From the NCBI GenBank assembly GCA_964633975.1, contig CAZWKX010000001.1:67791-131790 (forward strand): a DNA stretch of 64,000 nt. The letters are read 5' to 3'. The notes beneath the pieces are model-generated. The model did not search any database, was not told where the DNA came from, and worked only from the letters and a program-made list of their open reading frames with translations. Below are positions 31,184 through 40,283 of the stretch, one piece after another. The stretch is from CAZWKX01 sp964633975. GTDB lineage: Bacteria > Actinomycetota > Acidimicrobiia > Spongiisociales > UBA11373. A program made the position numbers and the translations under genes. The stretch's first letter is position 1. Each line of letters starts with the position of its first letter.

Positions 31184-32811
31184 GACGATCCCCCTGGGCC
31201 ACCGCGGCGCTGGCCGCGATCCCGCTGAGCTTCCTCGGCGCCTTCTTCATATGGCCGGTGGCATCGATCCTGGTCACCGGCCTCTTCCCGGGAGGAAGCT
31301 TCGATGCCGCACCGTTCCGAGAGGTGCTCACCGACTCCAACCTGCTCGGCGTAGCTTGGTTCACCCTGTGGCAGGCCGCCGTTTCCACCGTGCTCACACT
31401 CGTAGTCGCTCTCCCAGGCGCCTACGTCTTCGCCCGCTTCGAGTTCCCCGGCAAACGGCTCCTGCGGGCCGCCGCCACCGTGCCGTTTGTGCTGCCCACG
31501 GTCGTGGTGGGCACCGCGTTCCTGGCACTCGTGGGGAACAACGGCCTGCTGGGAGTGCGGCTCGACGGGACCATCTGGGCCATCCTCGCCGCCCACGTGT
31601 TCTTCAACTACGCCGTCGTGCTGCGCACGGTCGGAGGCTTGTGGTCTCATCTGGATCCCGCCCTCGAAGACGCGGCCCGCTCGCTCGGAGCCAGCCGCTG
31701 GCGCGCCTTCACCCGGGTCACCCTGCCGCTGCTGCGCCCCGCCATCGCCGCCGCCGCCTCGATCGTGTTCCTCTTCACCTTCACCTCGTTCGGCGTGATC
31801 CTGATACTCGGCGGGCCCGGATTGGCCACCCTGGAAGTCGAGATCTACCGCCAGGCCAAGCAGCTCCTGGATCTCCCCGTGGCCGCAGTGCTGGCGCTCA
31901 TCCAGATGTTAGGTGTCACCGCCATCCTCACCACCTACTCCCGCCACCAGGAGCGCAGCGCGGTGGAACAGCACCTGCGTCCCGCCGCCGAGGTGGCGAC
32001 GCGGCCCCGCACTCGAGGACAGCGCGTCCTGGTCACCGGCGTGCTCACCTCGATGGCGCTCCTCCTCGGCGGACCCATCGCCGTTCTCGTGGAGCGCTCG
32101 CTCCACGGCGAAGCCGGCTACGGATTCGGCTTCTACCGGGCGCTCGGCCAGGGCAGCCGCACGGGCGCCCGGATAGTCGATCCGCTGAGGGCAGTCGGCA
32201 ACTCCGCCTCGTTCGCCCTCGTCGCCACCGGTATCGCCCTGCTCGTCGGTCTCTGCGCCGCCGCCGTGATCGCCAGAAGAAGAGGGCAGCTCTCCCGCTG
32301 GTTCGACACCCTGCTCATGCTGCCCTTGGGCACGTCTGCCGTCACCATCGGCTTCGGCTTCCTCGTCGCCCTCGATGCCCCCATCGACCTGCGCGCCGCC
32401 TGGATCCTCATCCCGCTCGCCCACGCCCTCGTGGCCGTGCCCTTCGTCGTGCGCGCCGTGGTGCCGGTAATGCGCTCGGTGCGCCAGCGCCTGCGCGAGG
32501 CAGCGGCGGTGCTCGGCGCCGCGCCCCACCGGGTGTGGCGTGAAGTGGATCTGCCCCTGGTGGCCCGCGCCACCGCCGTGGGCGCCGGCTTCGCCTTCGC
32601 CGTGTCCCTCGGCGAGTTCGGTGCCACCTCGCTGATAGCCCGGCCTGCCTCGTCTCAGACGGTTCCCCTCGCCATCTACCGCTTCTTGGGGCAGCCGGGA
32701 ACGCTCAACTTCGGCAGAGCCATGGCCATGAGCGTCATCCTCATGGCCGTGACCGCAACCTCGGTCTTCCTCATCGAACGATTCCGCACACCGGGGCCGG
32801 GCGCGTTCTGA
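31180..32811 (+). CDS. thiP: Thiamine ABC transporter permease
   Basis: 543 residues, about 12 membrane spans. Two fused binding-protein-dependent permease halves each carry an EAA-type loop: LEDAARSLGASRWRAFTRVTLP in the first half and LREAAAVLGAAPHRVWREVDLP in the second. This double-permease build is normal for ThiP. The GTG start at 31180 overlaps the thiB stop (GTGA). Its stop overlaps the thiQ start (TGATG). Confidence 0.92.
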   Translation: MRRSPWATAALAAIPLSFLGAFFIWPVASILVTGLFPGGSFDAAPFREVLTDSNLLGVAWFTLWQAAVSTVLTLVVALPGAYVFARFEFPGKRLLRAAATVPFVLPTVVVGTAFLALVGNNGLLGVRLDGTIWAILAAHVFFNYAVVLRTVGGLWSHLDPALEDAARSLGASRWRAFTRVTLPLLRPAIAAAASIVFLFTFTSFGVILILGGPGLATLEVEIYRQAKQLLDLPVAAVLALIQMLGVTAILTTYSRHQERSAVEQHLRPAAEVATRPRTRGQRVLVTGVLTSMALLLGGPIAVLVERSLHGEAGYGFGFYRALGQGSRTGARIVDPLRAVGNSASFALVATGIALLVGLCAAAVIARRRGQLSRWFDTLLMLPLGTSAVTIGFGFLVALDAPIDLRAAWILIPLAHALVAVPFVVRAVVPVMRSVRQRLREAAAVLGAAPHRVWREVDLPLVARATAVGAGFAFAVSLGEFGATSLIARPASSQTVPLAIYRFLGQPGTLNFGRAMAMSVILMAVTATSVFLIERFRTPGPGAF

Positions 32812-33884
32812 TGCTCGCCGTTCTCGACGTCACCGTGCGCTTCTCGGAGACCTCGGCCCTCGATGCCGTGTCGTTCTCCGTAGCCGACGGCGAGGTGTTG
32901 GCCGTGCTCGGGCCCAGCGGCTCCGGCAAGACCACCTTGTTGCGCGCCGTGGCCGGACTGCAGCCCTTGGACTCAGGCAGGATCACCTGGGACGGCGGGG
33001 ACCTCTCCGGAGTGCCCACCCACCGGCGCAACTTCGGCCTCATGTTCCAGGACTTCGCCCTCTTCCCTCACCTCGACGTCGCCGGCAACGTAGCCTTCGG
33101 GCTTCGCATGCAGGGCGTGCCTCCCAAGGAGCGCCGCCGCACCACCACCGAAGCCCTGGAGCGGGTCGAGCTACCCGGATTCGAGAATCGCACCATTGCC
33201 ACCCTGTCCGGTGGTGAGGCGCAGCGGGTCGCTTTGGCCCGGGCCTTGGCTCCGGGACCCCGCATGCTGCTCCTGGATGAGCCACTCGGCTCACTCGACC
33301 GGGCGCTGCGGGAGCGTCTGAGCGTCGAGCTGCGAACCCTCCTGGAACGGCTCCAGATCACCGCCCTCTACGTCACCCACGACCAAACTGAGGCTTTCAC
33401 CCTCGCCGACCGTGTTGCCGTACTCAACCGGGGCTCGATACTCCAGATCGGGACGGCGGAAGGAGTCTGGTCCCAGCCAGCCAGCGAGACCGTCGCCAGG
33501 TTCCTCGGGCTGCGCAATCTGCTGCCAGGGTCCATCGAGGGCTCCTGGGCCGCCACCGCGATCGGCGCCGTACCGGCCCCCCGAGGCGCCAACGACGGAC
33601 CGGCTCGGCTGATCGTCCGTCCCGAGGCCTTCTCCATCGACGACCGGGGCACCATCGAAGGCGTCGTTCGGTCGCGCCTTTTCAGAGGCACCGACTACCT
33701 GGTCGAGATCGAGGCGGGAGGCACCGTCATAGAGGCCCTGCTGCGTCGCGCTCCCGAGCCCGGCTCCAAGGTGCGACTCGCCGTGGAACCGGGGGGCGTG
33801 TCGGCGCTGGCCGCGCCCGCCGTGGCCGGCGGCGCAAACGTCAGCTCCGGACCCGCTCCGCCACCAGAGCCACGAGCAGGATGA
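32811..33884 (+). CDS. thiQ: Thiamine ABC transporter ATP-binding protein
   Basis: 357 residues. Walker A is GPSGSGKTT, the Q-loop region is NFGLMFQDFALFPHL, the signature is LSGGEAQRVALARAL, Walker B is MLLLDEPLGSLD, and the switch His is in YVTHDQTEAF. Residues after about 240 form a TOBE-like regulatory domain (LIVRPEAFSIDD, GTDYLVEIEAGG). This is longer than the E. coli ThiQ and more like PotA- or FbpC-type ATPases, but the operon places it with thiamine import. The end overlaps the convergent acyltransferase gene by 44 nt. Confidence 0.9.
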   Translation: MLAVLDVTVRFSETSALDAVSFSVADGEVLAVLGPSGSGKTTLLRAVAGLQPLDSGRITWDGGDLSGVPTHRRNFGLMFQDFALFPHLDVAGNVAFGLRMQGVPPKERRRTTTEALERVELPGFENRTIATLSGGEAQRVALARALAPGPRMLLLDEPLGSLDRALRERLSVELRTLLERLQITALYVTHDQTEAFTLADRVAVLNRGSILQIGTAEGVWSQPASETVARFLGLRNLLPGSIEGSWAATAIGAVPAPRGANDGPARLIVRPEAFSIDDRGTIEGVVRSRLFRGTDYLVEIEAGGTVIEALLRRAPEPGSKVRLAVEPGGVSALAAPAVAGGANVSSGPAPPPEPRAG

Positions 33885-35367
33885 GCACGGCGGCCCCGCC
33901 GACGACGACGTGAGCACCGCCGGTGAACCGGTCCATTCCAAGAGGATCGACCCAGGTCCGTTCGAGCACCTCGAGCAGCCCCGACAGCACGAACAGGCCC
34001 GCCCCGACGATCGCCACCAACAACGCCCTTCTGCGCCGCAACGAGAGCACCACAACGGCCCCGACAACCAAGTGAAAGGCATTCTGCAGCGGGTTCAGAT
34101 CGAACATCAGCAAAGCCTCACCCTGGGCGGGCGCCAGGGGGAAAAACCCGGTCTGCCCGAAGCCGAGCAAGCCTATCGCTATGGCGAACACCCCGAAGCC
34201 GACTGCAGCCGCCCGGCCGGGCGAGAGCCTCCCGGGCTGGCCCTTCGGGTGCTTCTCCAGGCGGCCGAAGACCAGGAGCAGGGCCAGTAGCGGAATCGCG
34301 GCCATGAGCAGCCACAACGGACGCAGCTGCCACCACCGGACGGAGCCGATCTCCGGCTCGGGCAGACCCGCGGCGCGCCACACCCCTCCAGCCAGGGAAA
34401 TGGCGGTCACGTGCCAGAGGAACATGGTCAGCACGACAGCATGCAGCCGCTTCACCGACCGGCCAAAACGGGGACGCGCCGAGAGCCGCTGGATGCACGG
34501 ACGCAGCAGCATGGCCAGCCCCACGAGCCACAGGGTGAGAGCGAGCATGGCCAGGCTGGGGGGCTGTGCGTTCGATCGAGCCTGCCCGGGCACCCCGACG
34601 AGGCTCACCGGGTAGCCGCCGACGGTGGTGAGGAGAACCAGCCCCACCAGTCCGGCGCCGGCGAGCAGCGCCGCCCCCCGCATGCCCCATCGTTCCAGCG
34701 TCCCGTCGGCATAGAAAAAGCCGATCTGATGAGCCAGAAGCCACAGGAGGGCGTAGTTGAGGCCGCCGAGATCGGTGAGGCCACCCCCGATGGAGACGGC
34801 GTCGACGGCGGCCACAGCAAGGGCCAGGACCGCCACGACGGTGAAGCGCGCCCTACGGTGAACCTCCCACGCCGCCGGGGCCAGTGCCACCGCCACCACG
34901 TATATGCCGAGGAACCACAAGGGCAGCGCCGCCACCTCGGCCGCCTCCGCCTTCCCCGGCGCCGTCGGGTCGGCGATTTCGATGACTGGGGCGGCGGCCA
35001 GCCACACCGCCAGGAAGACGTACGTGGGCCGCAGCAGCCGGCCCAGGCGAGCCTCCAGATAGGGCAGGTATGCACCGCCGTGGCGGGACAGGCAGACCGC
35101 GTTGGCAAACCCGCCGATGAAGAAGACGAGCGGCATCACCTGCACCAGCCAGGTGACCAGCCGACCGGCGGCGATCACCTCGAGCGCGTTCACCGCATCG
35201 ACGCCGCCTTCGCTCCACACCACGGTCGTCGTCAGCCAGTGGCTGAGCACCACGACACAGATGCACGCCACCCGGGTGAAATCGATGAACGGATCCCGCT
35301 CCGTCAGATGTCGGGCCTCGAGCGGCGAAAAGGGCCGGCTCCGGGAACCGTCGGGAGTCCCGGTCAT
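33841..35367 (-). CDS. Acyltransferase-3-like membrane protein with a DUF4383-like tail
   Basis: 508 residues, about 12-14 hydrophobic segments. The N-terminal part has acyltransferase family 3 features: PFIDFTRVACICVVVLSHW (catalytic-type His), MPLVFFIGGFANAVCLSR and a long series of helices. The last four helices (LNPLQNAFHLVVGAVVVL, VDPLGMDRFTGGAHVVVGGAAVLILL) resemble the DUF4383 membrane family, so this looks like a fusion. It probably acylates an envelope sugar or lipid; the acceptor is unknown. The start is ATG 35367 (MTGTPDGSRS); an in-frame GTG at 35403 is possible. It lies downstream of the DUF2079 gene, probably in one operon. Confidence 0.75.
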   Translation of the reverse strand: MTGTPDGSRSRPFSPLEARHLTERDPFIDFTRVACICVVVLSHWLTTTVVWSEGGVDAVNALEVIAAGRLVTWLVQVMPLVFFIGGFANAVCLSRHGGAYLPYLEARLGRLLRPTYVFLAVWLAAAPVIEIADPTAPGKAEAAEVAALPLWFLGIYVVAVALAPAAWEVHRRARFTVVAVLALAVAAVDAVSIGGGLTDLGGLNYALLWLLAHQIGFFYADGTLERWGMRGAALLAGAGLVGLVLLTTVGGYPVSLVGVPGQARSNAQPPSLAMLALTLWLVGLAMLLRPCIQRLSARPRFGRSVKRLHAVVLTMFLWHVTAISLAGGVWRAAGLPEPEIGSVRWWQLRPLWLLMAAIPLLALLLVFGRLEKHPKGQPGRLSPGRAAAVGFGVFAIAIGLLGFGQTGFFPLAPAQGEALLMFDLNPLQNAFHLVVGAVVVLSLRRRRALLVAIVGAGLFVLSGLLEVLERTWVDPLGMDRFTGGAHVVVGGAAVLILLVALVAERVRS

Positions 35368-35403
35368 CGCGCCATCACCGGCGGCGCGGCGCCGCCTCAC
35401 CAC

Positions 35404-36912
35404 TCATCTCCGATGCGCCACGAGTACGTCTTCCTCATCGAGCACGACCTCCCAGCCTTCCCCCGACACGATCTCGCTGATCAGGGCGCGATCCCCTTCT
35501 CCCAACGACCGCAGCTCGACAACGAGCCACTCCACCGACTCGGCGGAGCGCGGGTTCTCGTCATGCACACCCCAGTTGTACGGGATCCAAGGGTTGGGGA
35601 ACTCGAAGATCTCGTGACGATGAGTGAGGTGGGCCACAAACCTGTACGAGGCCGAGACGACGTCGTCCGGCCCGGGCAGCGCCACCGCTCGCTCCATGAC
35701 TTCCTGCCTCGAGTTGTCGGCAAGCGGCCAGTAGCCGTCCCTGTAATGGATGCTGACCGGGGAGAGGCCCAGCACGACCATGGAGCACAGGCCCAAAGCG
35801 CCGACGAGGCCGAGGCCGAAGCGGCGCATCGACATCCGCCTGAGCTTGCCCAGGCCCTCGATCATGGCGATGGTGAAGGCGAGCACGGGGAGGGCGGCGT
35901 AGTGCAGTCTGAAGTTCCAGGTGAACGACTGGATGGAGAGCAGGTTGATGAGGATCTGGGGCAGGCCGATGAGCAGCGCCCCCGGAGAGAGGAACGGCAG
36001 GAGGCCGAAGGGCACGGCCAGATACCAGAGGTACCAGAGGATGTCGGCCTGCCACAAGCGCTCCAGGATCCGAGCCGGGTCGGTGATCGCCGACTTGATC
36101 ACCTCGATCGGCGTGTCGCCGAGATCGCCGAAGAACTGCCCGTAGAACGCCCCCTCGGGGTTGAAGATGGGGATGAGCATCTGGTTGACGAACACAAACC
36201 AGACGGCCGCACCGAGCATCGTGTACAAGCCCACCTTGCGGTGCCCCCTCCACAGGAGCAGAACCCCCAGCATGAGCGCGGCTAGGGCGACATCCTCCTT
36301 CCAGCAGACCGCCAGCGCCAGGAACAGGGCGTAGGGGAGCCACCTTTCGCGCTGAGCCGCCACGTAGGCGCACAGGAACGGCGTGATCGCCACGACCTCG
36401 GGATGGAAGGTCTCATGCAGCATCCATTGCAGGCCCGCGTTGACGACGAAGGCGAGCGCCGGGATCAACGCATGCCACTCGTTGCCCAACACACGCTTCG
36501 CCGCCATGAACACCGGCACGCCTCCGAGCACGACGACGGCCACCTGGAATATGTTGAGGAAATGCGGACCGGCGCCCAGCCAGTAGAACGGAACCAGCAG
36601 GAAGTAGCCGAAAGAGCCGTGATGGCCGAGTGTCTGCATGCCTCGCACCGTGTTGAAGCCGGCTCCCCGACTGTGCAGCCAGATCGATTGATCGAAGATG
36701 CCCAGGTCGAATCCGAAGCTGCTGAAGCGGTCGTGCCGCATGAAGACGAGCAATGCGAAGACGATGAACCACGTGAGCATCACCGCGGCGAGGATCAGCC
36801 GCGGAGCCCCGGCGCGCTTGGCCAGTCGCTTCACGGCCGCCGCCGGGTCGGCACCATCCAGCCTTTCCCGCCACCCTCCGCCGAGACGGGCCCAGAGGGA
36901 ACGGGCGGCCAT
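35404..36912 (-). CDS. DUF2079 multi-spanning membrane protein
   Basis: 502 residues, about 11 hydrophobic helices. The first loop contains SSFGFDLGIFDQSIWLHSRG, the hallmark of DUF2079, a GT-C-like membrane family. Further segments are LHETFHPEVVAITP and LLSIQSFTWNFRLHYAALPVL, and a soluble domain makes the C-terminus. A glycosyltransferase role with a polyprenyl-phosphate donor is suspected for the family but not proven. ATG 36912 follows AAGGGGCG. A polyprenol-phosphate sugar synthase gene lies just upstream on the same strand and could make its donor. Confidence 0.8.
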   Translation of the reverse strand: MAARSLWARLGGGWRERLDGADPAAAVKRLAKRAGAPRLILAAVMLTWFIVFALLVFMRHDRFSSFGFDLGIFDQSIWLHSRGAGFNTVRGMQTLGHHGSFGYFLLVPFYWLGAGPHFLNIFQVAVVVLGGVPVFMAAKRVLGNEWHALIPALAFVVNAGLQWMLHETFHPEVVAITPFLCAYVAAQRERWLPYALFLALAVCWKEDVALAALMLGVLLLWRGHRKVGLYTMLGAAVWFVFVNQMLIPIFNPEGAFYGQFFGDLGDTPIEVIKSAITDPARILERLWQADILWYLWYLAVPFGLLPFLSPGALLIGLPQILINLLSIQSFTWNFRLHYAALPVLAFTIAMIEGLGKLRRMSMRRFGLGLVGALGLCSMVVLGLSPVSIHYRDGYWPLADNSRQEVMERAVALPGPDDVVSASYRFVAHLTHRHEIFEFPNPWIPYNWGVHDENPRSAESVEWLVVELRSLGEGDRALISEIVSGEGWEVVLDEEDVLVAHRR

Positions 36913-37012
36913 CGCCCCTTGGCTCGTGGCCGACGCCGGTGAGATCACGGCCGCCCTCCAAGCCGCCGTGAAGCCGGCGGGGCGGCTCCTCCTAAAAGCG
37001 CCGAAAGGCCCC

Positions 37013-37813
37013 TCATCGCGGGAAACCCTCAGGCCGCCGACGCAACAGCCTTCCGATTCCCCACACGGTCACCAACCACATCGCCTCTCGGATGATCCGG
37101 CCGTCGAGTTTGGACTGTCCCCGGCGGCGCTCGCGGAACGTGATCGGGACCTCCGCGATCCGACAGTCGAGCAGGTGCGCCCGCCACGCCATCTCCACCT
37201 GGAAGGCATAACCCGCAGACCGGCAGGTGTCGGCCCGCAGCCGGCTCAGCGCCTCTGCCCGGAAGGCACGAAAGCCGCTCGTGAGATCGTGCACCGGAAC
37301 GCCGAGCATCACACGGGCGTAGCGGTTGCCCCAGCGGGAGAGGAAACGACGGCGCCGCGGCCAGCCTTCGATGGCCCCATCCGGGACGAACCGGCTCCCG
37401 ATGGCGAGTTCGGCGCCGTCTTGTACCGCGGCGACGAGCGCCGGGAGCTGGCCCGGGTCGTGGGAGAGATCGGCATCCATCTCGCAGAGGATCTCGGCGC
37501 CCGCGGCCAGGGCGGCCGAAAACCCCTCGGCGTATGCGGAGCCGAGGCCCTGCTTGCCCGGCCGATGAAGCACGGAGAGGCGCGGCTCGTCGGCGGCGAG
37601 CTGGTCGGCGAGCCGGCCGGTGCCGTCCGGTGACCCGTCATCGACGACGATCAGGGAATAGGGGTGTTCGAGGATGCGCGCCACCACCTCGGCCAGGTTC
37701 TCCACCTCGTTGTACGTGGGCAGAATCGCACACACCGACCCGGCGGCGGAACCGGGACCCGGCCCTCCTCCCGCCGGCCTCGGCCGCCTGCCGCCAAGAG
37801 GTTTCTGCGTCAC
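37013..37813 (-). CDS. Polyprenol-phosphate glycosyltransferase (Dpm1-like, GT2)
   Basis: 266 residues. GT2 motifs are AILPTYNEVENL, LIVVDDGSPDGTG and the metal-binding CEMDADLSHDP. DLTSGFRAFRAEAL and RAGYAFQVEM-like residues (SAGYAFQVEM) mark the Dpm1/Ppm1 type, which makes polyprenyl-phosphate mannose. There is no C-terminal membrane domain, as in the soluble-catalytic mycobacterial type. The start is GTG 37813 with GGGAAGGTCCGG before it, and a TAGCCT -10 box lies further upstream. The product would feed GT-C enzymes such as the DUF2079 neighbour. Confidence 0.88.
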   Translation of the reverse strand: MTQKPLGGRRPRPAGGGPGPGSAAGSVCAILPTYNEVENLAEVVARILEHPYSLIVVDDGSPDGTGRLADQLAADEPRLSVLHRPGKQGLGSAYAEGFSAALAAGAEILCEMDADLSHDPGQLPALVAAVQDGAELAIGSRFVPDGAIEGWPRRRRFLSRWGNRYARVMLGVPVHDLTSGFRAFRAEALSRLRADTCRSAGYAFQVEMAWRAHLLDCRIAEVPITFRERRRGQSKLDGRIIREAMWLVTVWGIGRLLRRRPEGFPR

Positions 37814-37997
37814 CCGGACCTTCCCAAGGAGAGAGAATCAGGCTAGCCCTGATCACCACCGACGACGTCGCTGCCGTGGAGCCGCCTCCTCGGCTCCCCG
37901 ACGTCACCGGCGGCTCGCTGGTGCCTTCTTCCTCGAGCGCTCCGCCGACACGCCAACGCCCGCCCCGGGCAACCAGAGGGCAGCGCCAGGCCGTTGG

Positions 37998-40280
37998 CTA
38001 CTGGAGCCCGAGAAATTCCGCGACATCCGAGGCGACCCGATCCGCCTGCTCACGGGCGGCCGCCTCGGCGCCGCTCAGCTCCTCGCCCGGACCGAGCTGC
38101 CGCCGCAAATCGACGTAGATCTTCAGCTTGGGCTCGGTGCCGCTGGGCCGTACCAGGGCGCGGCCAGCCGCCTTGAAATCGAAGATGACGAGTGGAGTCG
38201 CCGGGAGCCAGCGGGGGCGCCGGTCGGCGCCGGTGCGGAAGTCGGTGACCGAGCCGACTTCAAAGCCGCCGAGCACGGAAGGCGTGCGCTCCCCCAGCAT
38301 CTCCATTGCGGCCGCGATCTCGTCGGCCCCCTTCTCGCCGGGCCGCACGACACCGAGCTGTGTGCTGACCCAAAGCCCATGCTGCCGGTACAGCCGCTCC
38401 AGACGGTCGAGCACGGTCATCCCGAGTGCCCGATCGCCGGCCACCAGATCGGCGAAGACGACCGCGGCGGAGATGCCATCCTTGTCCCTGACGAGCCGGC
38501 CCACCGTGTAGCCGAGAGCCTCCTCATACCCGAAGACGAACTCCAAGCCTTCGTCGGCCTCGAGATCGAGGGCGGCGTTGGCGATCCACTTGAACCCGGT
38601 GAGCGTGGCCTCACAGCGGGCCCCGTGGGCGGCGGCCACGGCGGCCAGCATCGGCGACGACACGATGCTGCTCGCCACCAGCGGGGAGGCCGTGCCCGCG
38701 TAGTTTTCGAGCAGGAAATCGGCGAGGGCGATGCCGACCTGGTTCCCGGTGAGCTGCAGCCACCCCGAGGGGCCGGGGAGGCAGGCGGCGAGCCGGTCGC
38801 CGTCGGGATCGTTGGCCAGCACCAGATCGGCGCCGACATCGGCGGCGAGCGCGAGTGCCAGGTCGAGGGCCCCCGGCTCCTCCGGATTTGGGAAAGGCAA
38901 CGTGGGGAAACGGCCGTCGGGCTCGGCTTGTTCCGGAACCGTGTGCACATCGGTGTAGCCGGCGGCGCCCAGAGCCTGCTCGGTCAGGCGTCCGGCCACA
39001 CCGTGCAGAGGCGTGTAGACGATACGGAGATCACGGTCGGCCTCGACCTGCGGGCGCAGCTCGAGAACATCGCCGATGTACCGCTCGTACCACTGCGGCG
39101 GTATGGGCGCGGCTCGCTGACTCTCCCCATCGAGCACCCCGTCCCGCCGAGACACGTCGGCTGCGGCCCCCACCCGCTCGATCGCATCGGCTATCCCGGT
39201 ATCCACCGGCGGAACGATCTGGGCCGCGTTGGCGTCGTACACCTTGTACCCGTTGTCCCTCGGAGGATTGTGACTGGCCGTTACCACGACGGCGGCCCGG
39301 GCCCCGAACACGCGGGCGGCGTAGGCCACCAGCGGCGTAGGCGCCGGCTCCTCGAAGTACCGCACGGGGAGACCGGCCGCGACCAGCACGCCAACCGTAT
39401 CGGCGGCAAACGTCCGGCTACTGAGGCGGGCGTCGTAGCCGACGACAACGGGCCCGCCCTCGGGTCGATTCTCGAGGAGGTAGTCGGCCAGCCCTTTTGT
39501 GGTGCGGATCACCGTGGCCCGATTCATACGATTCGAGCCGGCCTCGACTGCCCCGCGGATACCGGCCGTTCCGAACTCCAGGATGCCGGCCATACGATCC
39601 GACAACTCATCGACCGCACCGAGCGCGATGAGACGCTCCAGCTGCGCCCGGGTCTCCGGGTCCGGGTCGCCGTTGATCCAGGCCCGCGTCTCGGCCAGCA
39701 GCGGATCCGGGAGCGCCGCCCGGAGCGCGCCGCCCACGGCTGCCACGCCCTCCTCGGTGGCCAAGTGAGTCATGGTGACGTCGTGTGCCTCCAGGGGCAG
39801 GCGATCCACGACGAGCTCCGCCGGGACCACACCGATGCGGAGCGCGTCGGGGCGGAGGCGGGCCAAGAGCCGGTCGAAGTGCCCCGATCCCCGCCCCAGC
39901 CTCACACCCTGGGCGTCGAAGAGGACCCCAGGCACGAGCGCGACGTCGATCTCGGTCGGGTCTACCTTCCGCGCCGATTCCCTCGGCTGCAGGAAACCTA
40001 GGTGGTGCCGCTCCATCGGATCCTCGAAAGGGTGCACGGTGAGCTCGCCACGCCTGGGGGTACGCGTCAAAAACGACTCCACCTCGAAGCGGAGTGCGGT
40101 GACATCAGGCTCATCGGGCAGAGGCTGGTAGAGAAGCACCCGTGCTCCAGGCAGGCCTCCCCAGCGACGCAGTCCGCCGACGATCTGGAGCGAGATGGCG
40201 TGAAGGTCGAGCTTGGACCGTGCGGCGCGCCCCCACTCTCGCCACTCGGCCTTGCTTGCTGCTGGTGGTGGCTGCGACAC
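37998..40280 (-). CDS. Fusion of 5-formyltetrahydrofolate cyclo-ligase and phosphohexomutase
   Basis: 760 residues in one open frame. Residues 1-178 are a complete cyclo-ligase that turns 5-formyl-THF into 5,10-methenyl-THF using ATP: VALVPGVLFDAQGVRLGRGSGHFDR with the ATP-binding GRGxGxxDR motif, ending LPLEAHDVTMTHLATEEG. Residues about 185-760 are a complete phosphoglucomutase/phosphomannomutase: FGTAGIRGAVEAGSNRMN, active Ser 336 in TASHNPPRDNGYK, metal loop ANDPDGDRLA, sugar loop FGYEEALGYTVG and phosphate loop RPSGTEPKLKIY. No stop separates them. An internal GTG at 39746 with GAGGAGGGC before it could give the mutase alone (582 residues). GTG 40280 lies 3 nt after the upstream SDR stop, so the two are an operon. 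Confidence 0.88.
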   Translation of the reverse strand: MSQPPPAASKAEWREWGRAARSKLDLHAISLQIVGGLRRWGGLPGARVLLYQPLPDEPDVTALRFEVESFLTRTPRRGELTVHPFEDPMERHHLGFLQPRESARKVDPTEIDVALVPGVLFDAQGVRLGRGSGHFDRLLARLRPDALRIGVVPAELVVDRLPLEAHDVTMTHLATEEGVAAVGGALRAALPDPLLAETRAWINGDPDPETRAQLERLIALGAVDELSDRMAGILEFGTAGIRGAVEAGSNRMNRATVIRTTKGLADYLLENRPEGGPVVVGYDARLSSRTFAADTVGVLVAAGLPVRYFEEPAPTPLVAYAARVFGARAAVVVTASHNPPRDNGYKVYDANAAQIVPPVDTGIADAIERVGAAADVSRRDGVLDGESQRAAPIPPQWYERYIGDVLELRPQVEADRDLRIVYTPLHGVAGRLTEQALGAAGYTDVHTVPEQAEPDGRFPTLPFPNPEEPGALDLALALAADVGADLVLANDPDGDRLAACLPGPSGWLQLTGNQVGIALADFLLENYAGTASPLVASSIVSSPMLAAVAAAHGARCEATLTGFKWIANAALDLEADEGLEFVFGYEEALGYTVGRLVRDKDGISAAVVFADLVAGDRALGMTVLDRLERLYRQHGLWVSTQLGVVRPGEKGADEIAAAMEMLGERTPSVLGGFEVGSVTDFRTGADRRPRWLPATPLVIFDFKAAGRALVRPSGTEPKLKIYVDLRRQLGPGEELSGAEAAAREQADRVASDVAEFLGLQ

Positions 40281-40283
40281 CGG

